Origin: an uncultured Saprospiraceae bacterium
GTDB lineage: Bacteria; Bacteroidota; Bacteroidia; Chitinophagales; Saprospiraceae
DNA: 64,000 nt
NCBI GenBank assembly: GCA_937929945.1
Contig: CALFUK010000010.1
Span: 21,442 to 85,441 of the forward strand
Direction: 5' to 3'
Part shown: positions 8,750 through 17,139 of the stretch, piece after piece
Position numbering within the stretch: position 1 is the first letter of the stretch
Layout of the letters: every line of letters starts with the position of its first letter
The notes under the pieces: model-generated
Seen by the model: only the letters and a program-made list of their open reading frames with translations
Database searches by the model: none
Told to the model about the DNA's origin: nothing
Translations under genes and position numbers: made by a program

Positions 8750-8757
8750 TAACTTTG
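8750..8757 (+). promoter_or_regulatory. -7 promoter element of the ECF sigma operon
   Basis: TAACTTTG matches TANNTTTG exactly, with TTTA about 19 bases upstream as a poor -33 box. It would give a leader of about 65 bases before the GTG at 8829. Confidence 0.42.
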
Positions 8758-8828
8758 TAACTGTTAATTACGTTAATTCCCCCGTTCTGTAACTTTCTTA
8801 TTTTTTTTCGTCTCAACTCATAGAGAGT

Positions 8829-9452
8829 GTGACACTAACCAAAATATGCGTTTTGAATTGCTATTTGTTTGCATTATTGACTAAAAATATAAGTTTGACT
8901 ATTTCTGACGAGGAGGCAGTTGATCTTTATTTGAAGACCCAAGACCAAAAATGTTTTGATCTTCTATACAGTCGGTATTCATCCAAAATATTTGGTAAGT
9001 GTATCTCGATCTTGAAGGATGAGGAGAAAGCAGAGGATGCGACACAAGAGATATTTGTGAAGATCCTGCTTAATCTTTCAAAATTCAGCGGAAAGTCTAA
9101 GTTTTCTACCTGGATATATTCGATCACATACAACTATTGTATCGATTCTATTCGGAAGAGGAAGAAAGACAAAAGCGTTTTAGTTGAAGATCTGGCAAAC
9201 CAGCATGATACAGCTGATGATGGTCTCGAAGATCAGTTTTTATTGGAATTAAATGTCAAAAGATTAAAAATAATCTTAGACAAAATACCGGTGACTGATA
9301 AGTCGATTTTGTTGATGAAGTATCAAGATGAATTGTCGATTAAAGAAATTAGTGAGGTTCTTGTAAAATCTGAAAGTGCGATTAAAATGAAAATTAAACG
9401 CGCTAAGCAGAAGTTCAAGAAGGTCTATAAAGAAAATTACAAAGACTCGTAA
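8829..9452 (+). CDS. ECF-type RNA polymerase sigma factor
   Basis: A sigma-70 family, extracytoplasmic-function group regulator. Region 2 covers about residues 36-110 (DLLYSRYSSKIFGKC, EKAEDATQEIFVKIL, FSTWIYSITYNYCIDSIRKR). Region 4 covers about 140-200 (IPVTDKSILLMKYQDELSIK followed by the helix-turn-helix). There is no ATG in frame before the conserved part, so the start is GTG at 8829 or a downstream TTG near residue 19; the first 20 residues look dispensable. The gene is A/T-rich compared with its neighbours. It leads an operon with a small protein (10-base gap), an MscS channel and an outer-membrane protein. No classical anti-sigma factor is adjacent. Confidence 0.9.
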   Translation: MTLTKICVLNCYLFALLTKNISLTISDEEAVDLYLKTQDQKCFDLLYSRYSSKIFGKCISILKDEEKAEDATQEIFVKILLNLSKFSGKSKFSTWIYSITYNYCIDSIRKRKKDKSVLVEDLANQHDTADDGLEDQFLLELNVKRLKIILDKIPVTDKSILLMKYQDELSIKEISEVLVKSESAIKMKIKRAKQKFKKVYKENYKDS

Positions 9453-9461
9453 AGTAACACT

Positions 9462-9725
9462 ATGTCAAAGAATAGTTTTAAGGAATTAGCTAAAGACAAT
9501 CAAAAGAATTTCGAGGGTAAGGAGAAGAGGATAAAGGAAAATATAAATCATTCGATTGGTTTTTTTCATTTCATCGGAGATATCATCGAACTGTTTGTGC
9601 CACGCGTGGTGCAAGTGTTTTTGGGGATATCAGGAGCAAAGGGCCCCAATAAAGATGCCGAGGAGGGAGGTTCAAGATCTTCCGACTCACAGGATACACC
9701 GAGGTATCCAAATACCTTAGAGTAG
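9462..9725 (+). CDS. Small protein between sigma factor and MscS channel, unknown function
   Basis: An 87-residue protein starting 10 bases after the sigma factor stop, so surely co-transcribed. Three parts are visible: a charged N-terminus (1-28, Lys/Glu-rich), a hydrophobic or amphipathic stretch (about 31-58, including FFHFIGDIIELFVPRVVQVF), and a polar tail rich in Ser, Asp and Gly that is probably disordered. No zinc-binding or classical anti-sigma domain is seen. It might tether to the membrane and restrain the sigma factor or assist the channel, but that is inference from position. I do not recognise the family. Confidence 0.7.
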   Translation: MSKNSFKELAKDNQKNFEGKEKRIKENINHSIGFFHFIGDIIELFVPRVVQVFLGISGAKGPNKDAEEGGSRSSDSQDTPRYPNTLE

Positions 9726-9850
9726 ATACTACACGCTTAGCTCATGATGTGCTATTGTATTATTTACTTCCTGTTCACATAAGATTTTTAACACCTTCTT
9801 AATTAGATATTTCTAGTTATTATTTCAAAAAATTTTTAATACCGCTGAAC

Positions 9851-10651
9851 ATGTTGGATGGATTTACTGCAGATTTACTAAAACAATTTTTAAGTGCAAT
9901 TCCTAGAGTTGCTACGGCTATAGTCATTATTATCATCGGCTTTATCGTGGCTAAAATAGTAGCTGGGATCGTGAAAAAAATACTCCTGCGCATTGGAGTC
10001 GATAAGATAGGTGACAAGCTCGGCGAAATAGATATCGTCCAGAAATCAAATGTCAAAATTGAGATAAGTAAAATCATCTCTAAGTTCATTTACTATATTT
10101 TGGTGCTATTCTTTCTGATAGCGGGTGCTGAAGCTTTAGGTATGCCAGCCATCTCTAACTTAGTATCTGATATCATTAATTTTATTCCTAATCTCATCGT
10201 GGCAGTGATTATGCTGGTCTTGGGACTTTTATTAGCGGAGGCCCTACGGTCTATAGCGTTTACAGCGCTTAAGTCACTGGGTATCCCATCAGCAGGCATG
10301 ATTGCCAGCTTTGTGTTCTACTTTATTTTGATCACTGTATTCGTCAGTGCGCTTAAGCAGGCTGCCATTCAGACAGAGTTTTTAGAGACTAACTTATCCA
10401 TACTCATCGGAGGGGTCGTTGCGGCATTTGCGATTGGCTATGGTCTTGCAGCGAAGGATGTCATCAAAAATTTTATTTCCTCTTTTTACAATAAGGGCAA
10501 AATAAATATTGGCGATACGGTGACTGTCGAAGGTGAGAGGGGAGAAATTGTAAAAATAGACAGTACTTCAGTTACTATTCAGTCAAATGATCGTCGAATC
10601 TTATACCCACTTAGTGCAGTCTTGGGTGGGAAGATTATTATACATGATTAA
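9851..10651 (+). CDS. Small MscS-type mechanosensitive channel (CmpX-like)
   Basis: A 266-residue membrane protein with about five transmembrane helices (about 14-37, 75-95, 110-130, 148-170, 182-205), the first ones Gly/Ala-rich as in conserved TM-helix repeat channels. The C-terminal MscS beta domain is short but clear: INIGDTVTVEGERGEIVKID, then a segment ending RRILYPLSAVL. The large cytoplasmic vestibule of full MscS is missing, as in CmpX-type proteins. It probably responds to membrane tension or envelope stress. It sits in an operon with an ECF sigma factor and next to an outer-membrane protein, a grouping that recalls the Pseudomonas cmpX-sigX-oprF neighbourhood. Confidence 0.9.
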   Translation: MLDGFTADLLKQFLSAIPRVATAIVIIIIGFIVAKIVAGIVKKILLRIGVDKIGDKLGEIDIVQKSNVKIEISKIISKFIYYILVLFFLIAGAEALGMPAISNLVSDIINFIPNLIVAVIMLVLGLLLAEALRSIAFTALKSLGIPSAGMIASFVFYFILITVFVSALKQAAIQTEFLETNLSILIGGVVAAFAIGYGLAAKDVIKNFISSFYNKGKINIGDTVTVEGERGEIVKIDSTSVTIQSNDRRILYPLSAVLGGKIIIHD

Positions 10652-10685
10652 AAAACAATAAAATATTTCACTAATTACAATTACT

Positions 10686-11603
10686 ATGAAAAAGTTTACT
10701 TTAATACTTATTGCAGTATTTGCATACGTCGGCTTCGTAAATGGCCAATCTTTGGATGCAGACTTAAAAGCAAAGCAAGCTGAAATCGAGGCAGCAGAAA
10801 AAGCACTTGATATGTTGATCGAAGAAGAAGCTGCCATTGCAGCCTCAATCGAGACAGGTGCTGGTTGGTTGACAGGTTTCGGAGGAACATTAGGATTTAA
10901 TTTTAACAAATCAAACGGATGGATAGCGAATCCTAATCCAGATGCAAGTTCTTCAGGATTAGCAATTAACTTAAGCGGTTTCGCTAATAACATCACCGAT
11001 GATTTTTTCTGGAGAAATAAAGGTATCCTGAACAAAGCATGGCAAGATATTGATCTTAGCTCTGCTGACGGAGTTGTAGATAATGATAAATTATTTGATA
11101 ACGGTACGGTTGATTTACTGAATATCTCTTCACTTGCTGGTAAGCCGATTACTGATCAGTTAGCGATTTCAGCATTAGGTGAATTGAATACTTCATTAGG
11201 AAATTTTCTAAAGCCTGGTACATTTGACATTGGTGTTGGTTTGACTTGGACACCTAATATAGATGACCTTATTGTTGTCGTACATCCTGTGAATTATCAC
11301 TTTGCATTTCCAGCTGATGGAGCAGGTTTCGAATCTACAGGTTCTTTAGGTGCTAAGATCAGAGCTGATTACACTCATGACTGGGATGGCTACGCACTGA
11401 CTTCTACTTTGACATCATTCTTACCATACACCAGCTCAGAAGCTCCGACACCTTCACTTTTCGAGTGGACATGGTTGAATACGTTGACCTTTGATGTATG
11501 GAAAGGCGTTGGAGTAGGTATCTCTGCAGGTATCAGAAATGCAAAATTCGAATCACCTGACGCACAATCATTCTATTCTGTAGGCCTATCTTACGCGCTA
11601 TAG
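10686..11603 (+). CDS. Outer-membrane beta-barrel protein, DUF3078-like
   Basis: A 305-residue protein with a signal peptide (1-20, ending VNGQ), then a short coiled coil (about 24-58, heptad-like Glu/Lys/Ala) and a beta-barrel-like remainder of alternating aromatic strands. The pattern of an NxxFxNK segment, WRNKGILNKAW, LAISALGELNTSL and FDIGVGLTWTPN resembles Bacteroidota DUF3078-type outer-membrane proteins. The last residues SVGLSYAL look like a final beta-strand. It is 34 bases after the MscS gene and before a strong terminator, making it the last gene of the sigma-factor operon. The coiled coil could contact peptidoglycan or other envelope proteins, which is inference. Confidence 0.75.
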   Translation: MKKFTLILIAVFAYVGFVNGQSLDADLKAKQAEIEAAEKALDMLIEEEAAIAASIETGAGWLTGFGGTLGFNFNKSNGWIANPNPDASSSGLAINLSGFANNITDDFFWRNKGILNKAWQDIDLSSADGVVDNDKLFDNGTVDLLNISSLAGKPITDQLAISALGELNTSLGNFLKPGTFDIGVGLTWTPNIDDLIVVVHPVNYHFAFPADGAGFESTGSLGAKIRADYTHDWDGYALTSTLTSFLPYTSSEAPTPSLFEWTWLNTLTFDVWKGVGVGISAGIRNAKFESPDAQSFYSVGLSYAL

Positions 11604-11633
11604 AATACTGATTGAACATATGACAGAATAAAC

Positions 11634-11669
11634 AAGCCCGCTCTTCCGTCGAGAGTGGGCTTTTTCATT
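11634..11669 (+). terminator. Terminator ending the sigma-MscS-OMP operon
   Basis: AAGCCCGCTCT and AGAGTGGGCTT pair as an 11-bp stem with one G-T wobble around a 6-base loop, followed by TTTTTCATTT on the plus strand. Confidence 0.85.
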
Positions 11670-11707
11670 TCTATCCGTATCTTGTCCTCCATAACTGAGA
11701 AGATACC

Positions 11708-14485
11708 ATGAGTGAAAAAAAACTCTTCCTCCTTGACGGACATGCACTAGTCTATAGAGCACACTTTGCCTTTATTAACCGACCCCTGATTAATTCGAAG
11801 GGCATCAATACATCAGCCATCACTGGCTTTGTGAGGACGCTCTGGGACCTCCTGAAGAATCAGAAGCCCAGCCACATAGCAGTCGCCTTTGACCCAAAGG
11901 GCAAGGTCTTTCGTCATACGGATTTTCCAGCCTACAAGGCGAATCGGGACGCTCAGCCAGAAGACATCGGTATCGCCTTACCCTACATTAAAAAGATCGT
12001 AGAAGGATTCAATATACCCATTGTCACTGTGGATAACTTTGAGGCGGATGACGTCATCGGTACACTAGCTAAGCAGGCAGAGAAAGAGGGCTTCGATGTC
12101 TATATGGTCACCCCCGATAAAGATTATGCTCAGCTGGTATCAGACAAGATATACATGTATAAGCCCGCGCGCATGGGTAATGGCATTGAGATATTAGGCA
12201 TCAAGGAGATACTGGAGAAGTGGCAGATCGAGCGGGTAGAGCAGGTCATAGATGTCTTAGGACTTCAGGGTGACAGCGTCGATAACATTCCAGGTATACC
12301 AGGCATCGGTGCGAAGACGGCAGTGAAGTTGTTAGCGCAGTTTGGCTCCATGGAAGGCATCCTGGCTAATACAGACCAGCTCAAGGGGAAGCAGAAAGAG
12401 AAAGTCATCGAATTCTCAGAGCAGGGCTTACTCTCGAAGCAGCTGGCTACGATCAGGCTGGATGTCCCCATCACCTTTGATGCTGATAGATACATCATCG
12501 ACCCTATTAATCGAGAAGTGCTGACTGAACTATTCAAAGAATTAGAGTTCAGGACCTTAGCCCAACAAATACTGGGAGCCTCCGAGCCCAAGCAGCAGTC
12601 ACTTTTCGGGGATGCTGATACTCCATCCAAAAGTGTGACCGCCCCTAAAAAGGCCTATGCTGTCGCTGCTAAGAATATAGAGAATGTGGATCACGACTAT
12701 GTGTTAGTCGAGACTGATAAGCAGGTGAGTGATCTGGTCAAGCGATTGTCAGCCGTGGATGAGCTTAGCTTTGATACCGAGACGACTGGGATCGATGCGA
12801 CTCAGGCATCACTAGTGGGTCTGGCCTTTGCCATCAAGCCACATGAAGCCTATTACCTACCTGTCTCCGATGATTATGACGAGGCAAAGAAGCAAATAGC
12901 TCCATTCAAGGCGGTGCTGGAAAATCCAGACATTAAGAAAATAGGCCAAAATATCAAGTATGATATCCTCATGCTGAAGTGGTATGACATTCAGGTAGCG
13001 GGCAGTTATTTTGATACGATGATCGCCCATTACCTATGCGAGCCTGATCTGAGGCATAAGCTGGACTATCTATCAGAAGCATACCTGAGTTATAAGATGG
13101 TCCCGATCGAACAATTAATCGGGAAGCGAGGTAAAAATCAGCTGTCCATGCGCGACATTGATCCTGCCAAAGTCAAAGAATATGCGGGTGAAGATGCAGA
13201 CGTGACTCTACAAGTGAAGACCGTCTTAGAGTCCAAGCTGGATGAGCTAAATCTGAAAGATCTATACTATAAGATCGAAGAGCCCCTCATCGATGTGCTA
13301 GCTCAGATCGAGTATGAAGGCGTCAGGATCAATCGAGATTTTTTAAAAGACTACTCTGCGGTCCTAGCGAAAGAAATCGAAGCCAAACAAAAAGCGATAT
13401 TCAAAAAAGCGGGTGTAGATTTTAATATTGCCAGCCCCAGACAAGTCGGACAGGTCTTATTCGATAAGATGAAGATACCCTACCGCTGGAAGAAGACTTC
13501 ATCAGGTCAGTATTCGACTGATGTGGATAAGCTCAATGAGCTGGCAGTGGATAATGATATCGTCAGCGACATCTTAGAGTTCAGAAAATTCTCTAAGCTC
13601 AAGTCGACCTATGTCGATGCCCTACCCAATATGATTAATCCCAGGACCGATCGTGTACACAGTAACTTCAATCAGGCTCGTGCTGCGACGGGTCGCTTAA
13701 GCTCAGACAATCCCAATCTGCAAAACATTCCGATCAAAGATGATGCGGGCAGAGAGATCAGAAAAGCATTCGAGCCGAGAGACGTAGACCACATCCTGCT
13801 GGCGGCTGACTACTCCCAGATAGAGCTGCGGCTGATCTCAGAAATCAGTAAGGACGAATCCATGCTACAAGCCTTCATCGATGGCAATGACTTTCACAGA
13901 GCGACGGCTGCTAAGGTCTTTGACACACCCTATGATGATGTCACAGCCGAACAGCGGCGAAGAGCTAAGACCGTGAATTTCAGTGTGATCTATGGGGCAG
14001 GAGCGACGAATCTCAGCCGGCAGCTCGGTATCAAGCGGGCAGAGGCGACGGAGCTGATCCAGACCTATTTTGACCAGTTTTCAGGACTGAAGAACTGGAT
14101 GTCAGAGATCGTAGAGTCTGCCCGTGAACTTGGCTACGTGGAGACGATGCTGGGGCGCAAGCGAGTCCTCAGAGACATCAACAGTCGAAATGGGATGATG
14201 AGGAGCAATGCAGAGCGTATGGCGATCAATACACCAATACAAGGTACCGCTGCTGATATGATTAAGATCGCCATGATTAAGATCCATGACATCTTTAAGC
14301 GGGAAGCATTCAAGTCTAAAATGATCATGCAGGTGCATGATGAGCTGGTATTCGATGTGCATCGATCAGAGCTGGAAGTCGTCAAGCCGATCATTGAGTC
14401 AGAGATGAAAAATGCTCTGCCTGATCTGACCGTCCCAATACTTGTAGGAATGGACGTCGGTGAGAATTGGCTCGAGGCGCATTAG
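11708..14485 (+). CDS. polA: DNA polymerase I
   Basis: A full-length 925-residue enzyme for repair and Okazaki-fragment processing. The N-terminal 5'-3' exonuclease/FEN domain (1-290) contains FEADDVIGTLA and the helix-hairpin-helix GIPGIGAKTAVKLL. The 3'-5' proofreading domain starts near 330 and keeps its metal-binding motif (FDTETTGID), so proofreading should be active. Polymerase motifs: A with D701 (DYSQIELR), B with K754 and Y762 (RRAKTVNFSVIYG), and C with H877-D878-E879 (MQVHDELVFDV). These correspond to E. coli D705, K758, Y766 and D882. Its stop codon overlaps the ddl stop by 4 bases on the opposite strand. Confidence 0.98.
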   Translation: MSEKKLFLLDGHALVYRAHFAFINRPLINSKGINTSAITGFVRTLWDLLKNQKPSHIAVAFDPKGKVFRHTDFPAYKANRDAQPEDIGIALPYIKKIVEGFNIPIVTVDNFEADDVIGTLAKQAEKEGFDVYMVTPDKDYAQLVSDKIYMYKPARMGNGIEILGIKEILEKWQIERVEQVIDVLGLQGDSVDNIPGIPGIGAKTAVKLLAQFGSMEGILANTDQLKGKQKEKVIEFSEQGLLSKQLATIRLDVPITFDADRYIIDPINREVLTELFKELEFRTLAQQILGASEPKQQSLFGDADTPSKSVTAPKKAYAVAAKNIENVDHDYVLVETDKQVSDLVKRLSAVDELSFDTETTGIDATQASLVGLAFAIKPHEAYYLPVSDDYDEAKKQIAPFKAVLENPDIKKIGQNIKYDILMLKWYDIQVAGSYFDTMIAHYLCEPDLRHKLDYLSEAYLSYKMVPIEQLIGKRGKNQLSMRDIDPAKVKEYAGEDADVTLQVKTVLESKLDELNLKDLYYKIEEPLIDVLAQIEYEGVRINRDFLKDYSAVLAKEIEAKQKAIFKKAGVDFNIASPRQVGQVLFDKMKIPYRWKKTSSGQYSTDVDKLNELAVDNDIVSDILEFRKFSKLKSTYVDALPNMINPRTDRVHSNFNQARAATGRLSSDNPNLQNIPIKDDAGREIRKAFEPRDVDHILLAADYSQIELRLISEISKDESMLQAFIDGNDFHRATAAKVFDTPYDDVTAEQRRRAKTVNFSVIYGAGATNLSRQLGIKRAEATELIQTYFDQFSGLKNWMSEIVESARELGYVETMLGRKRVLRDINSRNGMMRSNAERMAINTPIQGTAADMIKIAMIKIHDIFKREAFKSKMIMQVHDELVFDVHRSELEVVKPIIESEMKNALPDLTVPILVGMDVGENWLEAH

Positions 14486-15576
14486 TATTTGACGGAGAGC
14501 GCATTAGTCTCCTCATGCTTCGCCAGTGCCAGCTGGATCAGTTGATCTATCAGCTCAGTCTTATCGATGCCCGATATTTGCCACAGGGTAGGGTACATGC
14601 TGATCTCTGTGAATCCCGGTAGTGTATTGACCTCATTGACAATGATGGTGTCATCGTCTTGGAGGAAGACATCCACTCGGCTCAGCCCTTCGAGCTCCAG
14701 GCATTGGTACACCACTACAGCCAGATCCTGCAGCTTCTTGACTTGCTCAGCACGCAGATCAGCAGGAATCTCCAATGCAGCCCCACTTTCGTCCAAGTAC
14801 TTTCGCTCATAAGAGTAGAATCCATCTTTGGGGATCACTTCTCCGGGGATAGAAGCTCGTGGTGCTTCATTGCCCAATACAGAGACCTCTATCTCGCGGC
14901 CTACGATTTTCTCCTCCACGATGACTTTAGTGTCAAACTGTAAGGCCAGCTCCAAGGCTGGTCTGAATTCGCTCTCTGATCGGACGCAGGAGATACCCAC
15001 AGAGGAGCCCATGTTAGCAGGCTTGACGAACAGCTCCTTACCTAAGCGGGCGACGACATCTTGGTATTGTAGCACATCGCTGTCATGCTGTCGCACTAAG
15101 ATATAGTCAGCTATACCGATGCCAGCGTCTCTAAGGAGTCTCTTCATGATGTCCTTATCCATGCCTATAGCTGAACCCAGGATGCCAGGGCCGACGCAAG
15201 CTAGATTAGCGATCTTAGCGAAGCCCTGTATGGCTCCATCCTCTCCATAGGTACCGTGCAGTACGGGAAAGATCACATCAATAGTTGAGAGCGTAGAGGC
15301 ATCATGACTGTCGATGATGCTGTGGTCATCAGCATTTTGAGACAGGTAGACTTTAGTGCCAGCTTTCATCTCTATTTTTGCAGGATCGTCTGCGTGTAGT
15401 AGTTGCATTGATTCACCGTGGTAATGCCATTGGCCATCATTATCTATGCCTATCAGGACTGGTATATACTTAGACCTGTCTAGGGCAGCGACTATATTTT
15501 TCGCCGATCTCAGAGATACCTTGTGCTCTGCAGATTTTCCACCAAAGATGACAGCGACTTTAATTTTAGGATCCAT
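14482..15576 (-). CDS. ddl: D-alanine--D-alanine ligase
   Basis: A cytoplasmic peptidoglycan-precursor enzyme joining two D-Ala with ATP. The 364-residue length is normal. The N-terminal motif VAVIFGGKSAEHKVSLRSA carries the conserved Gly-Gly-x-Ser-x-Glu-His. The ATP-grasp part has a lysine in LFVKPANMGSSVGI and the glutamates in VIVEEKIVGREIEVSVLG. The C-terminal metal-binding motif is VNEVNTLPGFTEISMYP. It starts at the ATG at 15576. It is convergent with polA, with stops overlapping by 4 bases, so no terminator separates them. Confidence 0.97.
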   Translation of the reverse strand: MDPKIKVAVIFGGKSAEHKVSLRSAKNIVAALDRSKYIPVLIGIDNDGQWHYHGESMQLLHADDPAKIEMKAGTKVYLSQNADDHSIIDSHDASTLSTIDVIFPVLHGTYGEDGAIQGFAKIANLACVGPGILGSAIGMDKDIMKRLLRDAGIGIADYILVRQHDSDVLQYQDVVARLGKELFVKPANMGSSVGISCVRSESEFRPALELALQFDTKVIVEEKIVGREIEVSVLGNEAPRASIPGEVIPKDGFYSYERKYLDESGAALEIPADLRAEQVKKLQDLAVVVYQCLELEGLSRVDVFLQDDDTIIVNEVNTLPGFTEISMYPTLWQISGIDKTELIDQLIQLALAKHEETNALSVKY

Positions 15577-15796
15577 ATGCGTCGAGTGATAATATAGGGC
15601 AAATTACAAATGCTATATATTAGAATTAACTTTTATATGATCTTATTTTATAAAAACTCTTGTGTCCCCTGGGGAATTGTGAAAACGCCGATCCATATGA
15701 CTTGTTAGACTAAATCTCTTATCTTAGGATTGTTGATTCGGACCAAAGTGTATCGATCAGCTAAGGCTCAGATGGTCACACGCAGAGTATATGAAG

Positions 15797-16354
15797 CTAT
15801 CCAATCATCAACATCGCAGCTACACCAGCGGCGGCTCCCGATATGAAGAGGGTCCACTCTCGCTGATTCACCTTAGCGAGGTCTATGAAGATCCAAGCTA
15901 TGAGCATGACCACAGCGACGATGACGATTTGGCCCGCTTCTACGCCTACATTAAAGGGTAGTAACACACTGACAATATTCTCCTCCTGTCCGATCAATGC
16001 CTTGAAATAATTAGAAAATCCTAAGCCGTGGATGAGCCCGAAGAACAAGGCCAATATATAATTCCACCTGACGCGGCGCTCTGACTTCTTTTTCAGCACA
16101 TTGAATCCAGCAGTGATGATGATCGTCAAGGGTATGAGGAACTCTATCAGATCAGCATTCACACTTACCAGCTTTAGCCCTGAGAGCACCAGCGTGATGC
16201 AGTGCCCAATGGTGAATGCAGTGACGAGTATCAATATCTCTCTCCACTGTGACAGGGTATAGATGGCACACAGGGCTACAATAAATAAAATGTGATCATA
16301 GGCTTTGATGTCCAGAATATGATCAAATCCCAATTCAAAATAGGTGGAAAACAT
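15797..16354 (-). CDS. HupE/UreJ-family membrane protein
   Basis: A 185-residue integral membrane protein with about six helices. Diagnostic pieces are the first-helix GFDHILDIKAYDHILFIVAL (conserved His-Asp pairs), TAFTIGHCITL and LFFGLIHGLGFSNYF; these His-rich helices define HupE/UreJ (PF13795-like). Relatives are linked to nickel or other metal uptake, but this Bacteroidota subgroup is common without hydrogenase or urease genes, and none is near here. It is divergent from the esterase at 16411 across a 56-base gap. The 220 bases downstream (15577-15796) show no gene. Confidence 0.85.
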   Translation of the reverse strand: MFSTYFELGFDHILDIKAYDHILFIVALCAIYTLSQWREILILVTAFTIGHCITLVLSGLKLVSVNADLIEFLIPLTIIITAGFNVLKKKSERRVRWNYILALFFGLIHGLGFSNYFKALIGQEENIVSVLLPFNVGVEAGQIVIVAVVMLIAWIFIDLAKVNQREWTLFISGAAAGVAAMLMIG

Positions 16355-16410
16355 ATTTGTAATCTACTTTAACTTTAGTTTCATTACTTTAGAAACTGTA
16401 AAGATAGAAT

Positions 16411-17139
16411 ATGAGAGTTTTAATTACAGTTATTTTTTCAGCAGTTCTCCTCCATGTAGCATTCGCTCAGCGCCAAGAAGAACATCATTTTTCTGGTTCG
16501 AAAACGATGACTGTGGAATCTAAGTATCAATATCTTCTATACACGCCTGCGACGAAGGAGCTGGCTCAAGATGGGAAGCTACCACTGATCATCTTCTTAC
16601 ATGGATCGGGAGAGAGAGGTGCTGATATCTCCAAGGTCAAGGTACACGGTCCACCAAAAATAGTGGAGACGAATCCAGACTTTCCTTTCATGGTGCTGTC
16701 ACCTCAATGCCCTGTGCATCAGTGGTGGGATGCTCAGGCCCTTGATATACTTCTGGATGATGTGATTAGCAATCATCCCATAGACGAAAGCAGAATCTAT
16801 CTCACAGGACTGAGTATGGGCGGATTTGGCACTTGGGATTTGGCCATCCTGAGGCCAGACCGATTTGCGGCCATCGCTCCCATCTGTGGTGGCGATCGGA
16901 TGAATGCGATCGATGCCCCAATATACCTGAAGGACATGCCTACCTGGGTGTTTCACGGAGCGATGGATCAGGTGGTGAAGCTTGATGCCAGCAGTCGCAT
17001 CGTGAAAGCTTTGGATGAGGCTGGTGGTAATGTACAGTTCACCGTATATCCGATGGCTGGTCATGACTCATGGACAGAGACCTACGCTAATCCTAAACTC
17101 TACGAATGGTTTCTGAGACATACACGCCCAAGAGAATGA
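16411..17139 (+). CDS. Secreted alpha/beta-hydrolase, feruloyl-esterase-like
   Basis: A 242-residue alpha/beta-hydrolase with a signal peptide (about 1-19, ending AFAQ). The oxyanion-hole segment is IFLHGSGERG, the nucleophile elbow GLSMGGFGTW, the acid probably Asp in FHGAMDQVVK, and the base His in MAGHDSW. The order and spacing fit the secreted esterase/phospholipase group often called carboxylesterase or prolyl oligopeptidase-like. The substrate is unknown. Its stop overlaps the start of the next gene as ATGA (17136-17139), so translation of the amidohydrolase is coupled to it. Confidence 0.9.
   Translation: MRVLITVIFSAVLLHVAFAQRQEEHHFSGSKTMTVESKYQYLLYTPATKELAQDGKLPLIIFLHGSGERGADISKVKVHGPPKIVETNPDFPFMVLSPQCPVHQWWDAQALDILLDDVISNHPIDESRIYLTGLSMGGFGTWDLAILRPDRFAAIAPICGGDRMNAIDAPIYLKDMPTWVFHGAMDQVVKLDASSRIVKALDEAGGNVQFTVYPMAGHDSWTETYANPKLYEWFLRHTRPRE

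Noticed and set aside
8553..8792. 79-residue protein before the sigma operon
   Set aside because: It reads through a perfect terminator hairpin, has no domain character and is very Tyr/Val/Asn-rich in a way expected of non-coding A/T-rich DNA.
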